Assembly: GCA_944392265.1 (NCBI GenBank)
Contig: CALXWC010000010.1
Location: forward strand, 1 to 57,830
Length of the DNA: 57,830 nt
Direction of reading: 5' to 3'
From: an uncultured Alphaproteobacteria bacterium
GTDB taxonomy: Bacteria; Pseudomonadota; Alphaproteobacteria; RF32; CAG-239
A model generated the notes under the pieces. It did no database searches. It saw only the letters and a program-made list of their open reading frames with translations, and was not told where the DNA came from. The translations under genes were made by a program, and so were the position numbers. Each line of letters starts with the position of its first letter. Position 1 is the stretch's first letter. Below, one piece after another: positions 9,155 through 20,700 of the stretch.

Positions 9155-10591
9155 TTAAAACACAAATACAAACCACAACGGTTTTACAAAAGACATCATC
9201 AAACAAAAGCAAACAAAGAGCATTAAGGCAAAATATTTACCGTTTATGTCTTTAATCTCTACACCATTGGCATTCCATTTTTCAAAATCTCTTAAACGGA
9301 AAAACTCGTTTAACAATGCGCAAGAGACTATGATGATTGCCAAAAGCATAATAATGCCCATTTGGATATTGTCTGCCAATAAGTTTGATAAAATTAAAAA
9401 ATTGCTCATAAACAAAGATGATAACGGCAAGCCAACCGCGGCTAATGTTACAAAACCATATACAATTGATAATCTGGGATAAGCACACAACATTCCATCA
9501 TCTAAAACAGAATGTTCAGATTGTTCTTTATAAAGATAATATGAAAAGATTTCCAAGCATGTTACAATCAATAAATAACTAAACAATGAATAAACAATGT
9601 TGAGCAAAATATCTTCTTTTCCGGTTAAAACACCTAACAAATACATAATGTAATAAACCGTAATATATGAAAAAAGCTTATATTGTCTATCTTTGTTGAT
9701 ATAACCGATTAGCGAGATGAAAAGCATGGTAATCACGCTAATGATTTGCAACAGCAAAATTACAATGTCTAATACTTGCGGCAAGGTTTGCGGCAAAAAG
9801 CGGATAAATCCATATAAACCCGTTAACGGTATGATGATGGAAATAATGAAAACCATCGGATTTCTCAAGTTTGAATCAACCGAAGATATCCAATAATGGA
9901 ACGGCCATACCGGAATCCTGGAAAGCAATGAGATAAAAATTGCACCCCAAATAAAATATTCCAATCTGTTGCTTAAGTTCATTAAGCTTAGTTGTTGCAA
10001 CCCTAATGAACCTTTGTGATAGTTAAACAATAAAACCACCGCGGTAAAGAATAAAATCGCTCCAACCATGTTGTATACGAAAAATCGATTGATATACTCT
10101 TTTCTTTTGATGTTACCAAATATACCAAGCAATAAAAATTGCGGAATTAACATTGCCTCAAAAAACATATAAAAAGAAAAAATATCTCCGGAAATAAAAA
10201 AGCCGTTAACCATGCTTAAAAACAACAGGGAGAAAACCATTAATGTTTTTTGCTTTTTATAATTATTTCTGATGCCGACAAAACCTATAACAAATGCTAT
10301 ATGGATAGCCAATAACATCATTAATGATAAAACATCCACACCAAAAATAATATCAATATTTGGCTTTTTCATCCAATTGTATTTTTCTATTAAATGTAAC
10401 CCCGGTTCATTTAACTTAACCAGCATAAACACCCTTAAAATCATAATAATGTTGGATATAACGGCAAATACGGCCACATTAAAAACATTGTTGGTTTTGC
10501 CGTTTTCCGCTTCTTTTGCGGCCAAGGTAAACAGCATGCCTAAAAACGGTATTGCAACTATCAATGATAATATTGAAAAACTGTTTAACAT
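9155..10591 (-). CDS. nuoM: NuoM-like antiporter-type subunit, divergent
   Basis: A 478-residue polytopic membrane protein with about 14 helices. It retains the FFEAMLIPQFLLLGIFG segment carrying the TM5 glutamate of NuoM, and IPVWPFHYW in place of MPVVPLHGW. The lysine before that motif (E. coli K234) is Arg (SRIPVWP). The broken-helix segment EAPTAGSV is replaced by NLRNPMVF, and the second lysine (K265) is Leu in PLTGLYG. It sits 1 base after nuoL and 14 bases before the proposed nuoN start. It probably forms part of the membrane arm of a complex I-like enzyme, but with altered or lost proton-transfer residues. Confidence 0.8.
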   Translation of the reverse strand: MLNSFSILSLIVAIPFLGMLFTLAAKEAENGKTNNVFNVAVFAVISNIIMILRVFMLVKLNEPGLHLIEKYNWMKKPNIDIIFGVDVLSLMMLLAIHIAFVIGFVGIRNNYKKQKTLMVFSLLFLSMVNGFFISGDIFSFYMFFEAMLIPQFLLLGIFGNIKRKEYINRFFVYNMVGAILFFTAVVLLFNYHKGSLGLQQLSLMNLSNRLEYFIWGAIFISLLSRIPVWPFHYWISSVDSNLRNPMVFIISIIIPLTGLYGFIRFLPQTLPQVLDIVILLLQIISVITMLFISLIGYINKDRQYKLFSYITVYYIMYLLGVLTGKEDILLNIVYSLFSYLLIVTCLEIFSYYLYKEQSEHSVLDDGMLCAYPRLSIVYGFVTLAAVGLPLSSLFMSNFLILSNLLADNIQMGIIMLLAIIIVSCALLNEFFRLRDFEKWNANGVEIKDINGKYFALMLFVCFCLMMSFVKPLWFVFVF

Positions 10592-10592
10592 C

Positions 10593-12263
10593 TTATTTTC
10601 CTACATACAGACATATAGCCAACGCGGCAAAGCTCAAAACGACATAGATAATACTTGTTTTAAGTGATGACACATCTAACTTTTGCAATAATGATAAGAA
10701 CTTTGAAAACACCGCATTCCAGGTATTAATAATCGTGCGTTCAATCAAAATAAAATCAACCAAAAGCCAAAGAATTCTACCCAAAATTCTAATTGGGGTA
10801 ATGATAATAAAATCAAAAATATCTTCAAAAACATCAATTTCTTGAATGTTTTCATTTTGATATAATTTTTCAAACCGTTTGAACGGATAAACAATAAAAC
10901 TTAAAAGAAATATTACAAATAATCCGGCGTTCAAAAGTCCAGTGTGCATATCCGGCTTAACATAATGAACCGAAATACCTCCTAAAATAAGTAAAACAAT
11001 ATAAACGGCATAGCTACAGTTTTTTAATAAGGCAAAAACCCTTTCATCGGCATGAATTTCACCTAAAAAAATCTGATGGAACAAATAACCTAAGACCAAA
11101 CCTAATGTTGCCAAATATATTGCACAAACGACAAGGCTTATCGGAGAGCAAATTTGCCAAAATAAGTTTGCTCCGCAAAAGAAAATCAACATATATAAAA
11201 CAAAACTTAACTTTAAGTTTTTGATAAAGCCTCCCATTTTAGAAATGTTTTGCTCATATGATGATATGTGATATATGCTATATAAAACAAGGTTTAACAA
11301 ATATCCCAAAAAAGAACCGGCAAAGATAATATGCATAATTTTATCAGGAGCCATTAATATCAAATAAAAGCTTGTTCCCCAGCTTAACTGAGCCATACCT
11401 ACTGCTTTTTCTTTAATATTATCTTTGAAAAAGACATTAAATAACCCTGATAAGAAAGTGCCTAAAGCTAAAATCTTGATAACCACTTCAGCATAATCAG
11501 AGATGCTTAAAATGCCGCTTAATTTATATAACAAGACCATTCCGATGGTAGGTGTTCCGCAATATAAGACATAGTTTAAGCGGTTAAATGTAAGAACGCT
11601 CATATCATAAAACTGATTATGAAACATAAATAAGCCTGATTTGATGCTTAAGCTAAATAAAAATAATATGGCAACCAAGTCTTTATGCGCACCAGATTTT
11701 TGGTATAATTCCACGGCATTGATGTTTAATGTATTCAAATATGCATAAAACAAACTGCAGATACTAAACAAACTTATATCTGATAAAAAGTTGTAAAAAG
11801 CATATTTTTTTCTGGCATCTATATCATTAATCAAGCAAAAAATAACCACTGAAAACAAGCTGTTGGCAACGATTAACTGAAATAAATTTTGAGAAGTGAG
11901 CAAAAGCAAATAAAAGAATAAGCTCAAGAAAATCTGGCTAATGAACTGTTGTCTTTTTTCTTCTTTGGGGTTAAACACAGACAAAAACACGCTCAAAACA
12001 GATAATATTAAAACCGGAATAAAAAGCTGATATAAATTTTTATTAAATGATAAATCTACTTTAACTTCCAAATCCAAATATTTTAGCCAAGAAAAAGAAT
12101 ATTTGGCATAATCGGCATTAATATAGCCGCTTATAAAGGCATATGAGATTCCACCCAAAACCAGCAGAAGAAAAAACGAGAACAGTCTTTCTGCTTTCTT
12201 TAGCAAAAAAATATTTCCGAGTGCACCGATAAAAAATAATGCAAATATATTGTTTATCATCAT
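10593..12263 (-). CDS. nuoL: NuoL-like antiporter-type subunit, short and divergent
   Basis: A 556-residue polytopic membrane protein, shorter than the usual 610-650 for NuoL. It keeps the C-terminal hallmark of NuoL: an amphipathic lateral helix followed by a last membrane helix (residues about 470-556). The TM7 lysine region is IKSGLFMFHN, so that lysine is kept. The TM5 glutamate (WEGVG in the family) is lost in ANSLFSVVIF, and PVSALIHAATMV has become LTFNRLNYVLYC, removing the key histidine. Identification relies on position before nuoM/nuoN and overall architecture. Upstream is secA, so nuoA-K are not adjacent. It may begin a separate transcript. Confidence 0.7.
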   Translation of the reverse strand: MMINNIFALFFIGALGNIFLLKKAERLFSFFLLLVLGGISYAFISGYINADYAKYSFSWLKYLDLEVKVDLSFNKNLYQLFIPVLILSVLSVFLSVFNPKEEKRQQFISQIFLSLFFYLLLLTSQNLFQLIVANSLFSVVIFCLINDIDARKKYAFYNFLSDISLFSICSLFYAYLNTLNINAVELYQKSGAHKDLVAILFLFSLSIKSGLFMFHNQFYDMSVLTFNRLNYVLYCGTPTIGMVLLYKLSGILSISDYAEVVIKILALGTFLSGLFNVFFKDNIKEKAVGMAQLSWGTSFYLILMAPDKIMHIIFAGSFLGYLLNLVLYSIYHISSYEQNISKMGGFIKNLKLSFVLYMLIFFCGANLFWQICSPISLVVCAIYLATLGLVLGYLFHQIFLGEIHADERVFALLKNCSYAVYIVLLILGGISVHYVKPDMHTGLLNAGLFVIFLLSFIVYPFKRFEKLYQNENIQEIDVFEDIFDFIIITPIRILGRILWLLVDFILIERTIINTWNAVFSKFLSLLQKLDVSSLKTSIIYVVLSFAALAICLYVGK

Positions 12264-12337
12264 AGAACTATGCCTTTTTTCTTTTTTTTCAGCATAGCAA
12301 TACCTTTCTTTTTTTAAAGCTTTTCTTTGAGGTTATA

Positions 12338-12372
12338 AAGAAAAAACTCCGTTTTTGGTAAACGGAGTTTTA
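12338..12372 (-). terminator. Terminator of secA
   Basis: AAACTCCGTTT (12344-12354) and AAACGGAGTTT (12360-12370) form a perfect 11-bp stem with a 5-base loop just past the secA stop codon, followed on the minus strand by TTTCTT. Confidence 0.8.
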
Positions 12373-12375
12373 TTC

Positions 12376-15096
12376 TTAATTAAATCTGCCGTGGCAATGT
12401 TTATATTTTTTACCACTTCCGCAGGGGCAAAGGTCATTTCTGGCTACTTTTCCCCATGTGGTTGGATCATTGGGATCAAAAGGCTTATATTGGAAAGGTG
12501 TTTGCTTTTGCGCTTGTTCACTCTTTTCTTCTGATCCATCCATTACAGAATTTGGGCTTTCATGAACTTCTTGCAAATTTTGTTGCATTTGCGGACGTTC
12601 CATATTTTCGGCTGAGTTACTTTGGATTTGAGCATTACAAATCAAGAAGGTAACCTTCTCTCTTAATTGATCCAATAAATATGAAAACATATTAAATGCT
12701 TCTTTTTTGTATTCGTTCAAAGGATCTTTTTGACCATAGGCACGTAATACAATCGTGTGTCTCATCAAATCAAGAGCGGCAATGTGATCTTTCCAAAGTT
12801 GATCCAAAACTTGTAACAAAATGCTCTTTTCAACATATCTGATTACGGATTCTGGCACATTTTTATATCTTTCTTGCAATGTGTTTTCCATTGCTTCCAC
12901 TATTCTTTGAGCAAAGATATCAGCACTTATCTCTTTTTCTTCAGACATTTCTTTTAACGGGAAGCTCATACCGATTGTACGGTTCAATTCTTGAGCCAAC
13001 TCATCTAACTTCCACTCTGACGGCATTGTGCCATATGGCGCATATTGAGATACCAAATCTTCAACAAATTCGTCTCTCATATCGCGAATCGTTTCAGATA
13101 CGTCTTCTGTTTCCATTAATTCTTTTCTTTGTTCGTAAATAACTTTGCGTTGGTCATTCATCACGTTATCATATTTCAGCAAGTTTTTACGAATATCAAA
13201 GTTTCTTTCTTCAACTTTTTTCTGAGCTTTTTCCAAAGCTTTGCTGATGAACGGATGAACCAAAGCCTCACCTTCGGGCATGCCGAGTTTTTGTAAAACG
13301 GCACTCATTCTGTCTGAACCGAAGATGCGCATTAAGTCATCTTCCAAAGATAAGAAGAATTTTGAATGTCCGGGGTCTCCCTGACGGCCTGAACGACCTC
13401 TTAATTGGTTATCAATACGGCGGCTTTCGTGTCTTTCCGTTCCAATTACATATAAACCACCGGCTGCCAAAGCTTCTTTTTTGCCTTCAGCTACTTCTTC
13501 TTTAATTTTTGTTTTGATTTTTTCAATTTGTTCGGGAGTTTCATCGCCTTTTAAGGTTTCTTTTAAGCGCATGTCAACATCACCACCCAACGGAATATCC
13601 GTACCGCGGCCTGCCATATTGGTAGCTATGGTAATAGCACCCGGAACACCTGCTTGCGCCACGATTGAAGCTTCACGCTCATGGTGTCTGGCGTTCAAGA
13701 CCTCAAATCGAACATTGCTTTTGGCTCTTAATAAATCTGCCAATAACTCAGATTTTTCAATTGAGGTTGTACCAACCAAAACAGGTTGATTTCTCTTGTG
13801 GCAATCTAATATAGTTTTAATAATGGCATCATATTTTTCTCTTGCCGTACGGTATATTTCATCATGGTCATCAATTCTTATAACCGGACGGTTGGTCGGA
13901 ATTTCAACACAATTTAAGCCGTAAATGTCATTAAACTCAGCTTCCTCGGTCATGGCTGTACCGGTCATGCCTGATAATTTTGGATATAAACGGAAATAAT
14001 TTTGGAATGTGATTGATGCCAAGGTTTGGTTTTCTGATTGTATCGGGCATCCTTCTTTGGCTTCAATTGCTTGATGCAAACCATCGCTGTAACGACGACC
14101 TTCCATCATTCTGCCCGTAAATTCATCAATAATCACAACCTTATTGTCTTTAACAATATAGTCAATGTCTCTTAAATGCATTTTATGAGCGCGCAAGGCT
14201 TGATTAACATGATGAACCAAGGTTACATTGGCAATATCATACAAACTGCCTTCTTTTATTAAGCCCACTTCTTTTAAGAGTTGTTCAACATGCTCTTGTC
14301 CGGCTTCGGTCAAAACAACTGTTTTGGCTTTTTCATCTTTTTCATAATCTGTTTCCAACAAATGCGGAATGATTTTATTTACCAAAATATATTTTTCAGA
14401 GCTGTCTTCTGCCGGACCGGAAATAATTAACGGTGTTCTTGCCTCATCAATCAAGATAGAGTCAACTTCATCCACGATGGCAAAGTTAAACGGACGTTGA
14501 ACCATATCGGCTTTTTCAAACTTCATATTATCTCTTAAATAGTCAAAACCGAGCTCGTTGTTGGTTCCGTAAATAATATCGCTGTTGTAAGCAATTCTTC
14601 TTTCATCATCCTTTTTACCATGGACAATATAGTCAACGCTCAAACCCAAAAAGCGATAAACTTGTCCCATCCATTCTGCGTCACGCTTTGCCAAATAATC
14701 GTTTACGGTAACGATATGAACACCCTTTCCTTCCAAGGCATTCAAATAAGCAGCCAAAGTTGCCACAAGAGTTTTACCTTCACCGGTCTTCATTTCGGCA
14801 ATCATACCTTTGTGCAAAACAATACCGCCAATTAACTGAACATCATAATGACGTTGACCTAAAGTACGTTTTGCGGCCTCTCTGACAACGGCAAAAGCCT
14901 CAGGCAAAAGATCATCCAATGTTTCGCCTTCTTTCAAACGTTGACGGAATTCTTGAGTTTTAGCTCGCAATTCTTCATCACTTAACGGGACTATCTTCTC
15001 TTCTAAAGCATTGATTTTTTGAACTATTTTATATTGTCTTGCAATAAAACGATCATTAGCACTACCAAAAATTTTACGAGCTAAGCTGCCTAACAT
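12376..15096 (-). CDS. secA: Preprotein translocase ATPase SecA
   Basis: About 906 residues. SecA drives secretory proteins through SecYEG with ATP. The start is set at the ATG at 15096 because GAGGAAA precedes it at good distance and the N-terminus [16 protein letters not shown] matches the family; an in-frame ATG at 15111 is less likely. Walker A MKTGEGKT is at residues 102-109, [20 protein letters not shown] gives the DEAD-type Walker B, and [10 protein letters not shown] and the [13 protein letters not shown] motif VI follow. The C-terminus keeps the zinc-binding [14 protein letters not shown] tail that contacts SecB and lipids. Single gene with its own promoter and terminator. Confidence 0.98.
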   Translation of the reverse strand: MLGSLARKIFGSANDRFIARQYKIVQKINALEEKIVPLSDEELRAKTQEFRQRLKEGETLDDLLPEAFAVVREAAKRTLGQRHYDVQLIGGIVLHKGMIAEMKTGEGKTLVATLAAYLNALEGKGVHIVTVNDYLAKRDAEWMGQVYRFLGLSVDYIVHGKKDDERRIAYNSDIIYGTNNELGFDYLRDNMKFEKADMVQRPFNFAIVDEVDSILIDEARTPLIISGPAEDSSEKYILVNKIIPHLLETDYEKDEKAKTVVLTEAGQEHVEQLLKEVGLIKEGSLYDIANVTLVHHVNQALRAHKMHLRDIDYIVKDNKVVIIDEFTGRMMEGRRYSDGLHQAIEAKEGCPIQSENQTLASITFQNYFRLYPKLSGMTGTAMTEEAEFNDIYGLNCVEIPTNRPVIRIDDHDEIYRTAREKYDAIIKTILDCHKRNQPVLVGTTSIEKSELLADLLRAKSNVRFEVLNARHHEREASIVAQAGVPGAITIATNMAGRGTDIPLGGDVDMRLKETLKGDETPEQIEKIKTKIKEEVAEGKKEALAAGGLYVIGTERHESRRIDNQLRGRSGRQGDPGHSKFFLSLEDDLMRIFGSDRMSAVLQKLGMPEGEALVHPFISKALEKAQKKVEERNFDIRKNLLKYDNVMNDQRKVIYEQRKELMETEDVSETIRDMRDEFVEDLVSQYAPYGTMPSEWKLDELAQELNRTIGMSFPLKEMSEEKEISADIFAQRIVEAMENTLQERYKNVPESVIRYVEKSILLQVLDQLWKDHIAALDLMRHTIVLRAYGQKDPLNEYKKEAFNMFSYLLDQLREKVTFLICNAQIQSNSAENMERPQMQQNLQEVHESPNSVMDGSEEKSEQAQKQTPFQYKPFDPNDPTTWGKVARNDLCPCGSGKKYKHCHGRFN

Positions 15097-15135
15097 TATA
15101 TTTTTCCTCATTTATATTCTTATAATCTAGGCTAA

Positions 15136-15164
15136 AAAATAGTGTTTTAAGTTCAGAAAGTCAA
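15136..15164 (-). promoter_or_regulatory. Promoter of secA
   Basis: TTGACT (15164-15159), a 17-base spacer and TATTTT (15141-15136) on the minus strand, about 40 bases before the secA start. Confidence 0.55.
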
Positions 15165-15203
15165 TAGCAGCGCAAAAGTTATAAACTACGCAAAAAAAAA
15201 TAT

Positions 15204-15233
15204 TTGGAAAAAAACAATTTTTTAGTGTATAAA
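15204..15233 (+). promoter_or_regulatory. Possible promoter of the parvulin gene
   Basis: TTGGAA (15204-15209), an 18-base spacer and TATAAA (15228-15233), 35 bases before the start codon. The -35 box is weak. Confidence 0.4.
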
Positions 15234-15267
15234 ATCCATTAGAAAAAATTTTGTTTGGAGAAAAATC

Positions 15268-16095
15268 ATGAATAAAAAATATATGGCTTTTGCTTTAATC
15301 AGCGCATTTACCTTGAATGCAAGCTTAGCTATGGCTGAAGGTAATAACGGCGTAGCTGCTATCGTTAATGGTGAAAAAATTACCGTTGAAGATGTAAGAA
15401 ATGCCTATAATGCAAACCCGCAAATTAAAGACAGAGTTTCTTTTGAAGAGTTCTACAACAAAGCATTAGACGGCTTTATCAGCGGCAAAATCATCTACCA
15501 ACAAGCTCAAAAAAATAATGTTGAAGATACTCCTGAATACAAAGCTCAATTGAAACTTGCAAAAGAAGAATTGGCTCGCAAAATTTATATGGAACAAGAA
15601 ATCAATAAAAAAGTTACAGACGCTGAAATCAACAAACTTTATAAAGAATATAAAGACACATTCAAATCTGAAAAAGAAATCAAAGCAAAACACATCTTGG
15701 TTGATGATGAAAAAACAGCCAAAGATATTATTGCCAAACTCAAAAAAGGTGAAAAATTTGATGACTTGGCTAAAAAATACAGCAAAGACAGACCTGATTT
15801 AGGTTACTTTAATCAAAAAACAATGGTTCCGGAATTCTCTAAAGCTGCTTTTGCTTTGAAGAAAGGAGAATATTCTAAAGCTCCGGTTAAAACTCAATTT
15901 GGTTACCATATCATTTTGGTTGAAGATGTCAGAGACTCTAAACCTGCTGATTTGAAAACAGTTAAACCACAATTAAAAGCTATGCTTTCTCAAAACGCTT
16001 TAGCTGAATCTTTCCAAGGTATTGCTCAAGACAGCAAAATTGAAAAATATGGCTTGGACGGTAAAAAACTTGAAACAGCTCCCGTTAAAAAATAA
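15268..16095 (+). CDS. Secreted parvulin-type peptidyl-prolyl isomerase
   Basis: A 275-residue periplasmic protein. A signal peptide (residues 1-23, ending S-L-A-M-A) is followed by a SurA/PrsA-like helical chaperone part (about 25-130). A single parvulin domain (about 137-225) contains AKHILV, DLGYFNQKTMVPEFSKAAF and FGYHIILV, the usual core and active-site strands. Such proteins help fold exported and outer-membrane proteins after Sec export. GGAG lies 6 bases before the ATG. Monocistronic, with a strong terminator. The gene is plus strand and divergent from secA. Confidence 0.92.
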   Translation: MNKKYMAFALISAFTLNASLAMAEGNNGVAAIVNGEKITVEDVRNAYNANPQIKDRVSFEEFYNKALDGFISGKIIYQQAQKNNVEDTPEYKAQLKLAKEELARKIYMEQEINKKVTDAEINKLYKEYKDTFKSEKEIKAKHILVDDEKTAKDIIAKLKKGEKFDDLAKKYSKDRPDLGYFNQKTMVPEFSKAAFALKKGEYSKAPVKTQFGYHIILVEDVRDSKPADLKTVKPQLKAMLSQNALAESFQGIAQDSKIEKYGLDGKKLETAPVKK

Positions 16096-16110
16096 CGCAA
16101 GCTAACTTAA

Positions 16111-16141
16111 AAAAAACGCCGATTTTATCGGCGTTTTTTTT
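16111..16141 (+). terminator. Terminator after the parvulin gene
   Basis: AACGCCGAT and ATCGGCGTT pair around a TTT loop, flanked by A and T runs, so it could work in both directions, also for the convergent bcsC-like gene. Confidence 0.85.
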
Positions 16142-16156
16142 ATTTTCTCTCATTTG

Positions 16157-17743
16157 TTAAAATTCTTTTTTAAGCCCTACCGTTAAAATCAATTCCTTAT
16201 AATCTGAGGTGGCGCTCATATATCTGCCGTTGGCATAACCGCTGATATCATCGGTAAATTTTTGCTCAAACTCGGCGCCAAAGCTATATGCCAAATCCCA
16301 GTTATTTTCTTCTTCATAAAAACCTTCCTGCTGTCCTTGACCAAAGTAAGCCTGAACACGGTCTTTTTCTTCATAAAAAGCACCGACAGAAGCATCAACG
16401 GCAAACTTTTGAGTATTGGTTTCTTTGCGGTAAGAAATAAACGGATATGCACCTAACAATAATTGCGGACTATAATATCCACCATGTCCAAAGGTGTAAT
16501 TATCTTGGTTTTCGGCATAATGCTCAATAGCCGTATAAACACCGTAGCTTAAGCCGTCTTTAGATTTTCCGACAGTGGCATGATATTTTATAGAATGGTT
16601 TTGATGAACATTCTTACCCGAATATGCATTATAGCTTAAATCTGTGTTAAAGAAATAATTTTTACCAAAGTCTAAATTATATTTTATTTTTCCGCCAGTT
16701 TCTACAACACGTCCCCATTCTTGGTCTGAGTAAATATCTCTCATTCCAACCTTGGATAATACTGAATCTTCAACACTTCTGCTATATACATTTACGGAAA
16801 AACCAGAATTTAGCTTTACATCAGCATCAAATGTCGGCAAAGCAGAAATTTGAGCATCCAAAGGTGTGGTTGCCAATGTGAGATTGAGCTTATCTCCTTT
16901 ATAACGAAAATAAGGAACAAACACATTTTGCTTAAAGCTATCATTTTGTTTGACTTTTCCGCCGGCAGAATAATTGTAAAACGCACCAAAATATTCTCCG
17001 TTCGGAACTCTTCCGGCGGTTAAATGTTCTTGAACAACACCAACCTCATAATCTTTGGTTTCGGCAGACATCGATGTTTTATAAGAAAAAAGTTCTGACG
17101 TGCCTTTGTCACCGTCTCTGAATCTAAATTTTTCCTGCAACTTAAATGCCACGTCTTTGGGCTTGGCTTTTTCTGCAACATGAACTGTCGGAACAGCGCA
17201 GCGGCAAGACTTTATCGGCTCAACCACAGGGTCTGCTTGCACTTTTTTAGATTTTTTCTTTTTCAGTGTTTTTTTCTTTTGTGCAACCGGTTTTACTTCA
17301 GCCACCTTTAATTCTTCGTTTGTTTGAACTACTGACACCTCTGCTGTCGGCAAAACAGCATCATTGCCTGCCACCATTGAGGATGCCGTTACAATCGTGT
17401 TTTGTTCTCTTCTATGGTCGGCCAATCTGGTTGCAATGGCTTGTTTCAAAGGCTCATCCATATTTTCGCATTTTTGAATTTTTAAGATGTCTTCTTCATA
17501 ATTTTCCATATATCCTTTGGCTGCTAATGCCAATCTAGCGTTGTAAAAGACATCCGGATCAACACAATTATTATATTCTTGCTGATATATCTTGAAAAAA
17601 TCCATCAGCGCAGCTTCGTCAACATCTGTTCCGAGTTTGGCATAATATTCTCTGGGTGAGATGGGTGACATACCTTTAGCTTGCACAACCGTTGTGCCTA
17701 AAACCGTTGCCAAAGAACAAAGAACATATTTATTTATTCTCAT
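16157..17743 (-). CDS. BcsC-like outer-membrane cellulose export porin (short form)
   Basis: A 528-residue exported protein with a signal peptide (1-22). Residues about 25-110 form a small helical region rich in Tyr/Asp that may be a remnant of the TPR domain. A basic linker (KKKTLKKKKSKK) and a Cys-Arg-Cys segment follow. From about 200 to the end it is a beta-barrel, with the BcsC signature FGHGGYYSPQ near 420 and a final aromatic residue (LKKEF). In cellulose secretion BcsC forms the outer-membrane pore and its periplasmic TPR arm guides the glucan. Typical BcsC is over 1100 residues, so the TPR arm is nearly absent. The start overlaps the end of bcsAB by 14 bases, implying coupled translation. 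Confidence 0.75.
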   Translation of the reverse strand: MRINKYVLCSLATVLGTTVVQAKGMSPISPREYYAKLGTDVDEAALMDFFKIYQQEYNNCVDPDVFYNARLALAAKGYMENYEEDILKIQKCENMDEPLKQAIATRLADHRREQNTIVTASSMVAGNDAVLPTAEVSVVQTNEELKVAEVKPVAQKKKTLKKKKSKKVQADPVVEPIKSCRCAVPTVHVAEKAKPKDVAFKLQEKFRFRDGDKGTSELFSYKTSMSAETKDYEVGVVQEHLTAGRVPNGEYFGAFYNYSAGGKVKQNDSFKQNVFVPYFRYKGDKLNLTLATTPLDAQISALPTFDADVKLNSGFSVNVYSRSVEDSVLSKVGMRDIYSDQEWGRVVETGGKIKYNLDFGKNYFFNTDLSYNAYSGKNVHQNHSIKYHATVGKSKDGLSYGVYTAIEHYAENQDNYTFGHGGYYSPQLLLGAYPFISYRKETNTQKFAVDASVGAFYEEKDRVQAYFGQGQQEGFYEEENNWDLAYSFGAEFEQKFTDDISGYANGRYMSATSDYKELILTVGLKKEF

Positions 17744-20700
17744 TATCCAAACCTTTCAAAATGATATACATCCAACCTGCTGTTGCAAATAAAAATACAA
17801 AAATCAGTACATTAAACAGAACTCTATTGTTGTTACTCAAAAACGATAAATCATCATCTATGCCCACATCACTGTTAATTTCTTTATGCTCTGCAGTATT
17901 ATAAGCTATGATTTCTTGATTATCCGTATCTGCTTCTAAAGTATCTCCGTTTATGTTTTCCATATCACCTTTTTGCCACAAAAGTGCTAATCCGTTGTTC
18001 ATTTGAGCATAGTCTTTAGCCTGCAAAGTTATTTGAAGATTTCTTTTGCCAATAAACTTTTGTGATATTTTTAAGATATTATCCGGCAATGTTTTATCTT
18101 CGGCAAAGAATATGATGTTTTTACCCTTGTAATCAGGCTTTCCGATATAAAATGTTAGTTTTTGAGAAGGATTACCACCCTTTTGTGCCAAATATGCATT
18201 AAAGCTTATAACAGCCTCTGCACTTTGATTGTTAAGTTTTTCCATATAAATATCCATTGGTGATGCAAAAGGATAAGCATCATTGAAAATATATTTCATA
18301 TTCGGAAGTTCAACCAACAATCCTAAAGGCGGAATTTTTAACGTGGAGTTATTAAACAAGGTTACAAAAACGCCTTCATTTTTATTTTCCAAACAATTGG
18401 TTTCTGAATCTTGAGCCTTGATATCGGCAAAGAACAAAATTTTATTTTCACCTTTTTTTAGCAAAGATGCTCTGAAAGAAACCTTATATTTTTCTATTTT
18501 TTGTCCTTCGGTATTTTTTAGGCGAATCTCTGAAACTTTTTCATCATTGACAAAAACATCTAACTTTGAACCTTCTTTCAGATAATTTCCGCTTACTAAA
18601 TCCAGTTCCAATTCGACATATTGGTTTGGAGCTAAATATGTTTGTGAAGGGATTTTGAAGACAAACGCTTTTTGTTCTTTTGAGCGTTTGAACATATAGT
18701 TGGCAAAACCCAATTCTTTGAAAGTATAAATATGGTCTTGCTTTAAGATGTTTTGTTCAGATGAAGGAATTTTAGTAAAATCGGTTATCAAGGTATTATT
18801 TTGAACAAAGTCTTTATCTGCCATATTTTTTGCTTCGGGCAGATAAATATTATCATATCCATCTAATGCTTTATTCCCCAATTTTAAGTCAATTTCTCTG
18901 TCTTTAACACCAACGGCCAAAGCTGATGCAAAGTTTGTTAGCTGACTTAATTTATCTAAATTTAAGTTTTCAACCACCATATTCAGCTTAATCGGTGTGT
19001 GTTCATATTTATCAAACACATCTGAAAAAGCTAAGTCTTGTTTTTTATTTATCGGCAAAGGTTGATAGTCCATCACCACATAAGATTTTTTTAAATCTAA
19101 TATAACCTGCTCTTCTCCGAGGTTGCAATTTTTTGCCGGTGCTTTAATTTGCACACTCAACAAAACTTCATTTTCACCTCTGGCAAAGTTTTTTACCGGC
19201 AAATCTAAAACAAGCTTATTATTCTCTCTGATGTATGGTATGTTTTTGCCTCTGAATTTTGGCGCAAAAGTTATATTTTCATCTTTAAGCTTGGTCGTTT
19301 TTTCATACTCAATCACCATTTTTGCAGAATTTATATTCCACCTTGGAGATACATAAAACGGAATGCCTGAACTACCCAAAACATTGTTAAAATATGTGTA
19401 GTCATGATGTTTTAACTCATTTAAGGGTTGTTCATAGGTTGCGGCATAACTTGTTGCCGCCCCTGACAAAATAAACGCAGCAAACACAAACTTAAAATAT
19501 GATCTGGTAATGGACCAACAGTTTCTAAAACTCTTCATCAATATATATAACCCTACCGGAATTTTTGAAAAATGTTTTACATAAGAATGATATACATTTT
19601 GCCAACGTTGAGAATTACCGAAAACAAAACGGATATTATCTTTTGACAACGGTTCGTTGATTTTGGCCAAAATCTTTTCTTTTTTCTGCTCTACAACGGT
19701 TATTTTGGTCTTTGAGCCGTTTTGGTCTTTTATTTCGTATTCTTTACCCTCTTCCATCACATAATCGTTCGGGAAAGTCAGCTCTATTTCAGAAACAGAC
19801 AGACGAACCAATTTGGCATCAAAATCATTTATTAAAACCGTTTCGGGTTCTTTCAGCGGAATCGAATAATTTTTGTATTTTTTCTTCTTTTCCCACATCA
19901 CGCCGATACAAGACATCAAAATTACAAAGTTAAACAAATTCCAAAATTCGGTTAAATATATAATGTCTGAGCTGGTTGGATTATGTTCATAAATATACCA
20001 ACCTCTGAAGAAACCGCCGATGACCAATGCCTGTAAGAACAAGAATGAAAGTATTCTTACACTTATATAATCTTTATCTTCCACAAGGCCCTTGGGTGTG
20101 ATATTAAACGTGGGCTTTTTGGGGCTCAACAACACCGAAATTATAGACGGCAATAAATAAATCATCTGCACGGTTTCTAATATTTCAGAGAATAAGAAAC
20201 CTCTGGCTTTGGGATATAAATAATATACCACCATGCCCGAACAAACCAAATGAGGCAAAGCATAATTCAAAACCTGCCATAAGGTGGCGTTATAAATATT
20301 AATTCCAAAATACAAAACTACCAAAGGCGCTAAAACAAAAATATATCTGAATATCGGGAAAAGCCAAAACAAACAACTGTTTAGATAAGACAATCTTTGC
20401 ATAAAGCTCAAACCTTTTATGAATGCCGGATTTTTTAACAATAGAATCTGTAACATTCCTTTGCACCAACGAGATTTTTGACCAATGAAAGATTCAAAAT
20501 TTTCGGTTTCCAAACCTGCCACCATCGGCTTGTCTACAAACACGCTGTTATATCCTTTTGAATGGAGTTTTAATGCGGTTTCACAATCCTCGGTAATGGT
20601 ATCTCCCTCTAAGCCGCCGTTTTCTTGTAAAATGCTTCTTTTCAATATGGCAGCAGAGCCACAGAAAAATGCCGCATTCCATCTATCCAAGCTTCTTTGC

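Noticed and set aside
9141..9212. Longer NuoN start overlapping nuoM
   Set aside because: TTG 9140 has a good ribosome-binding site and avoids a 58-base overlap with nuoM.
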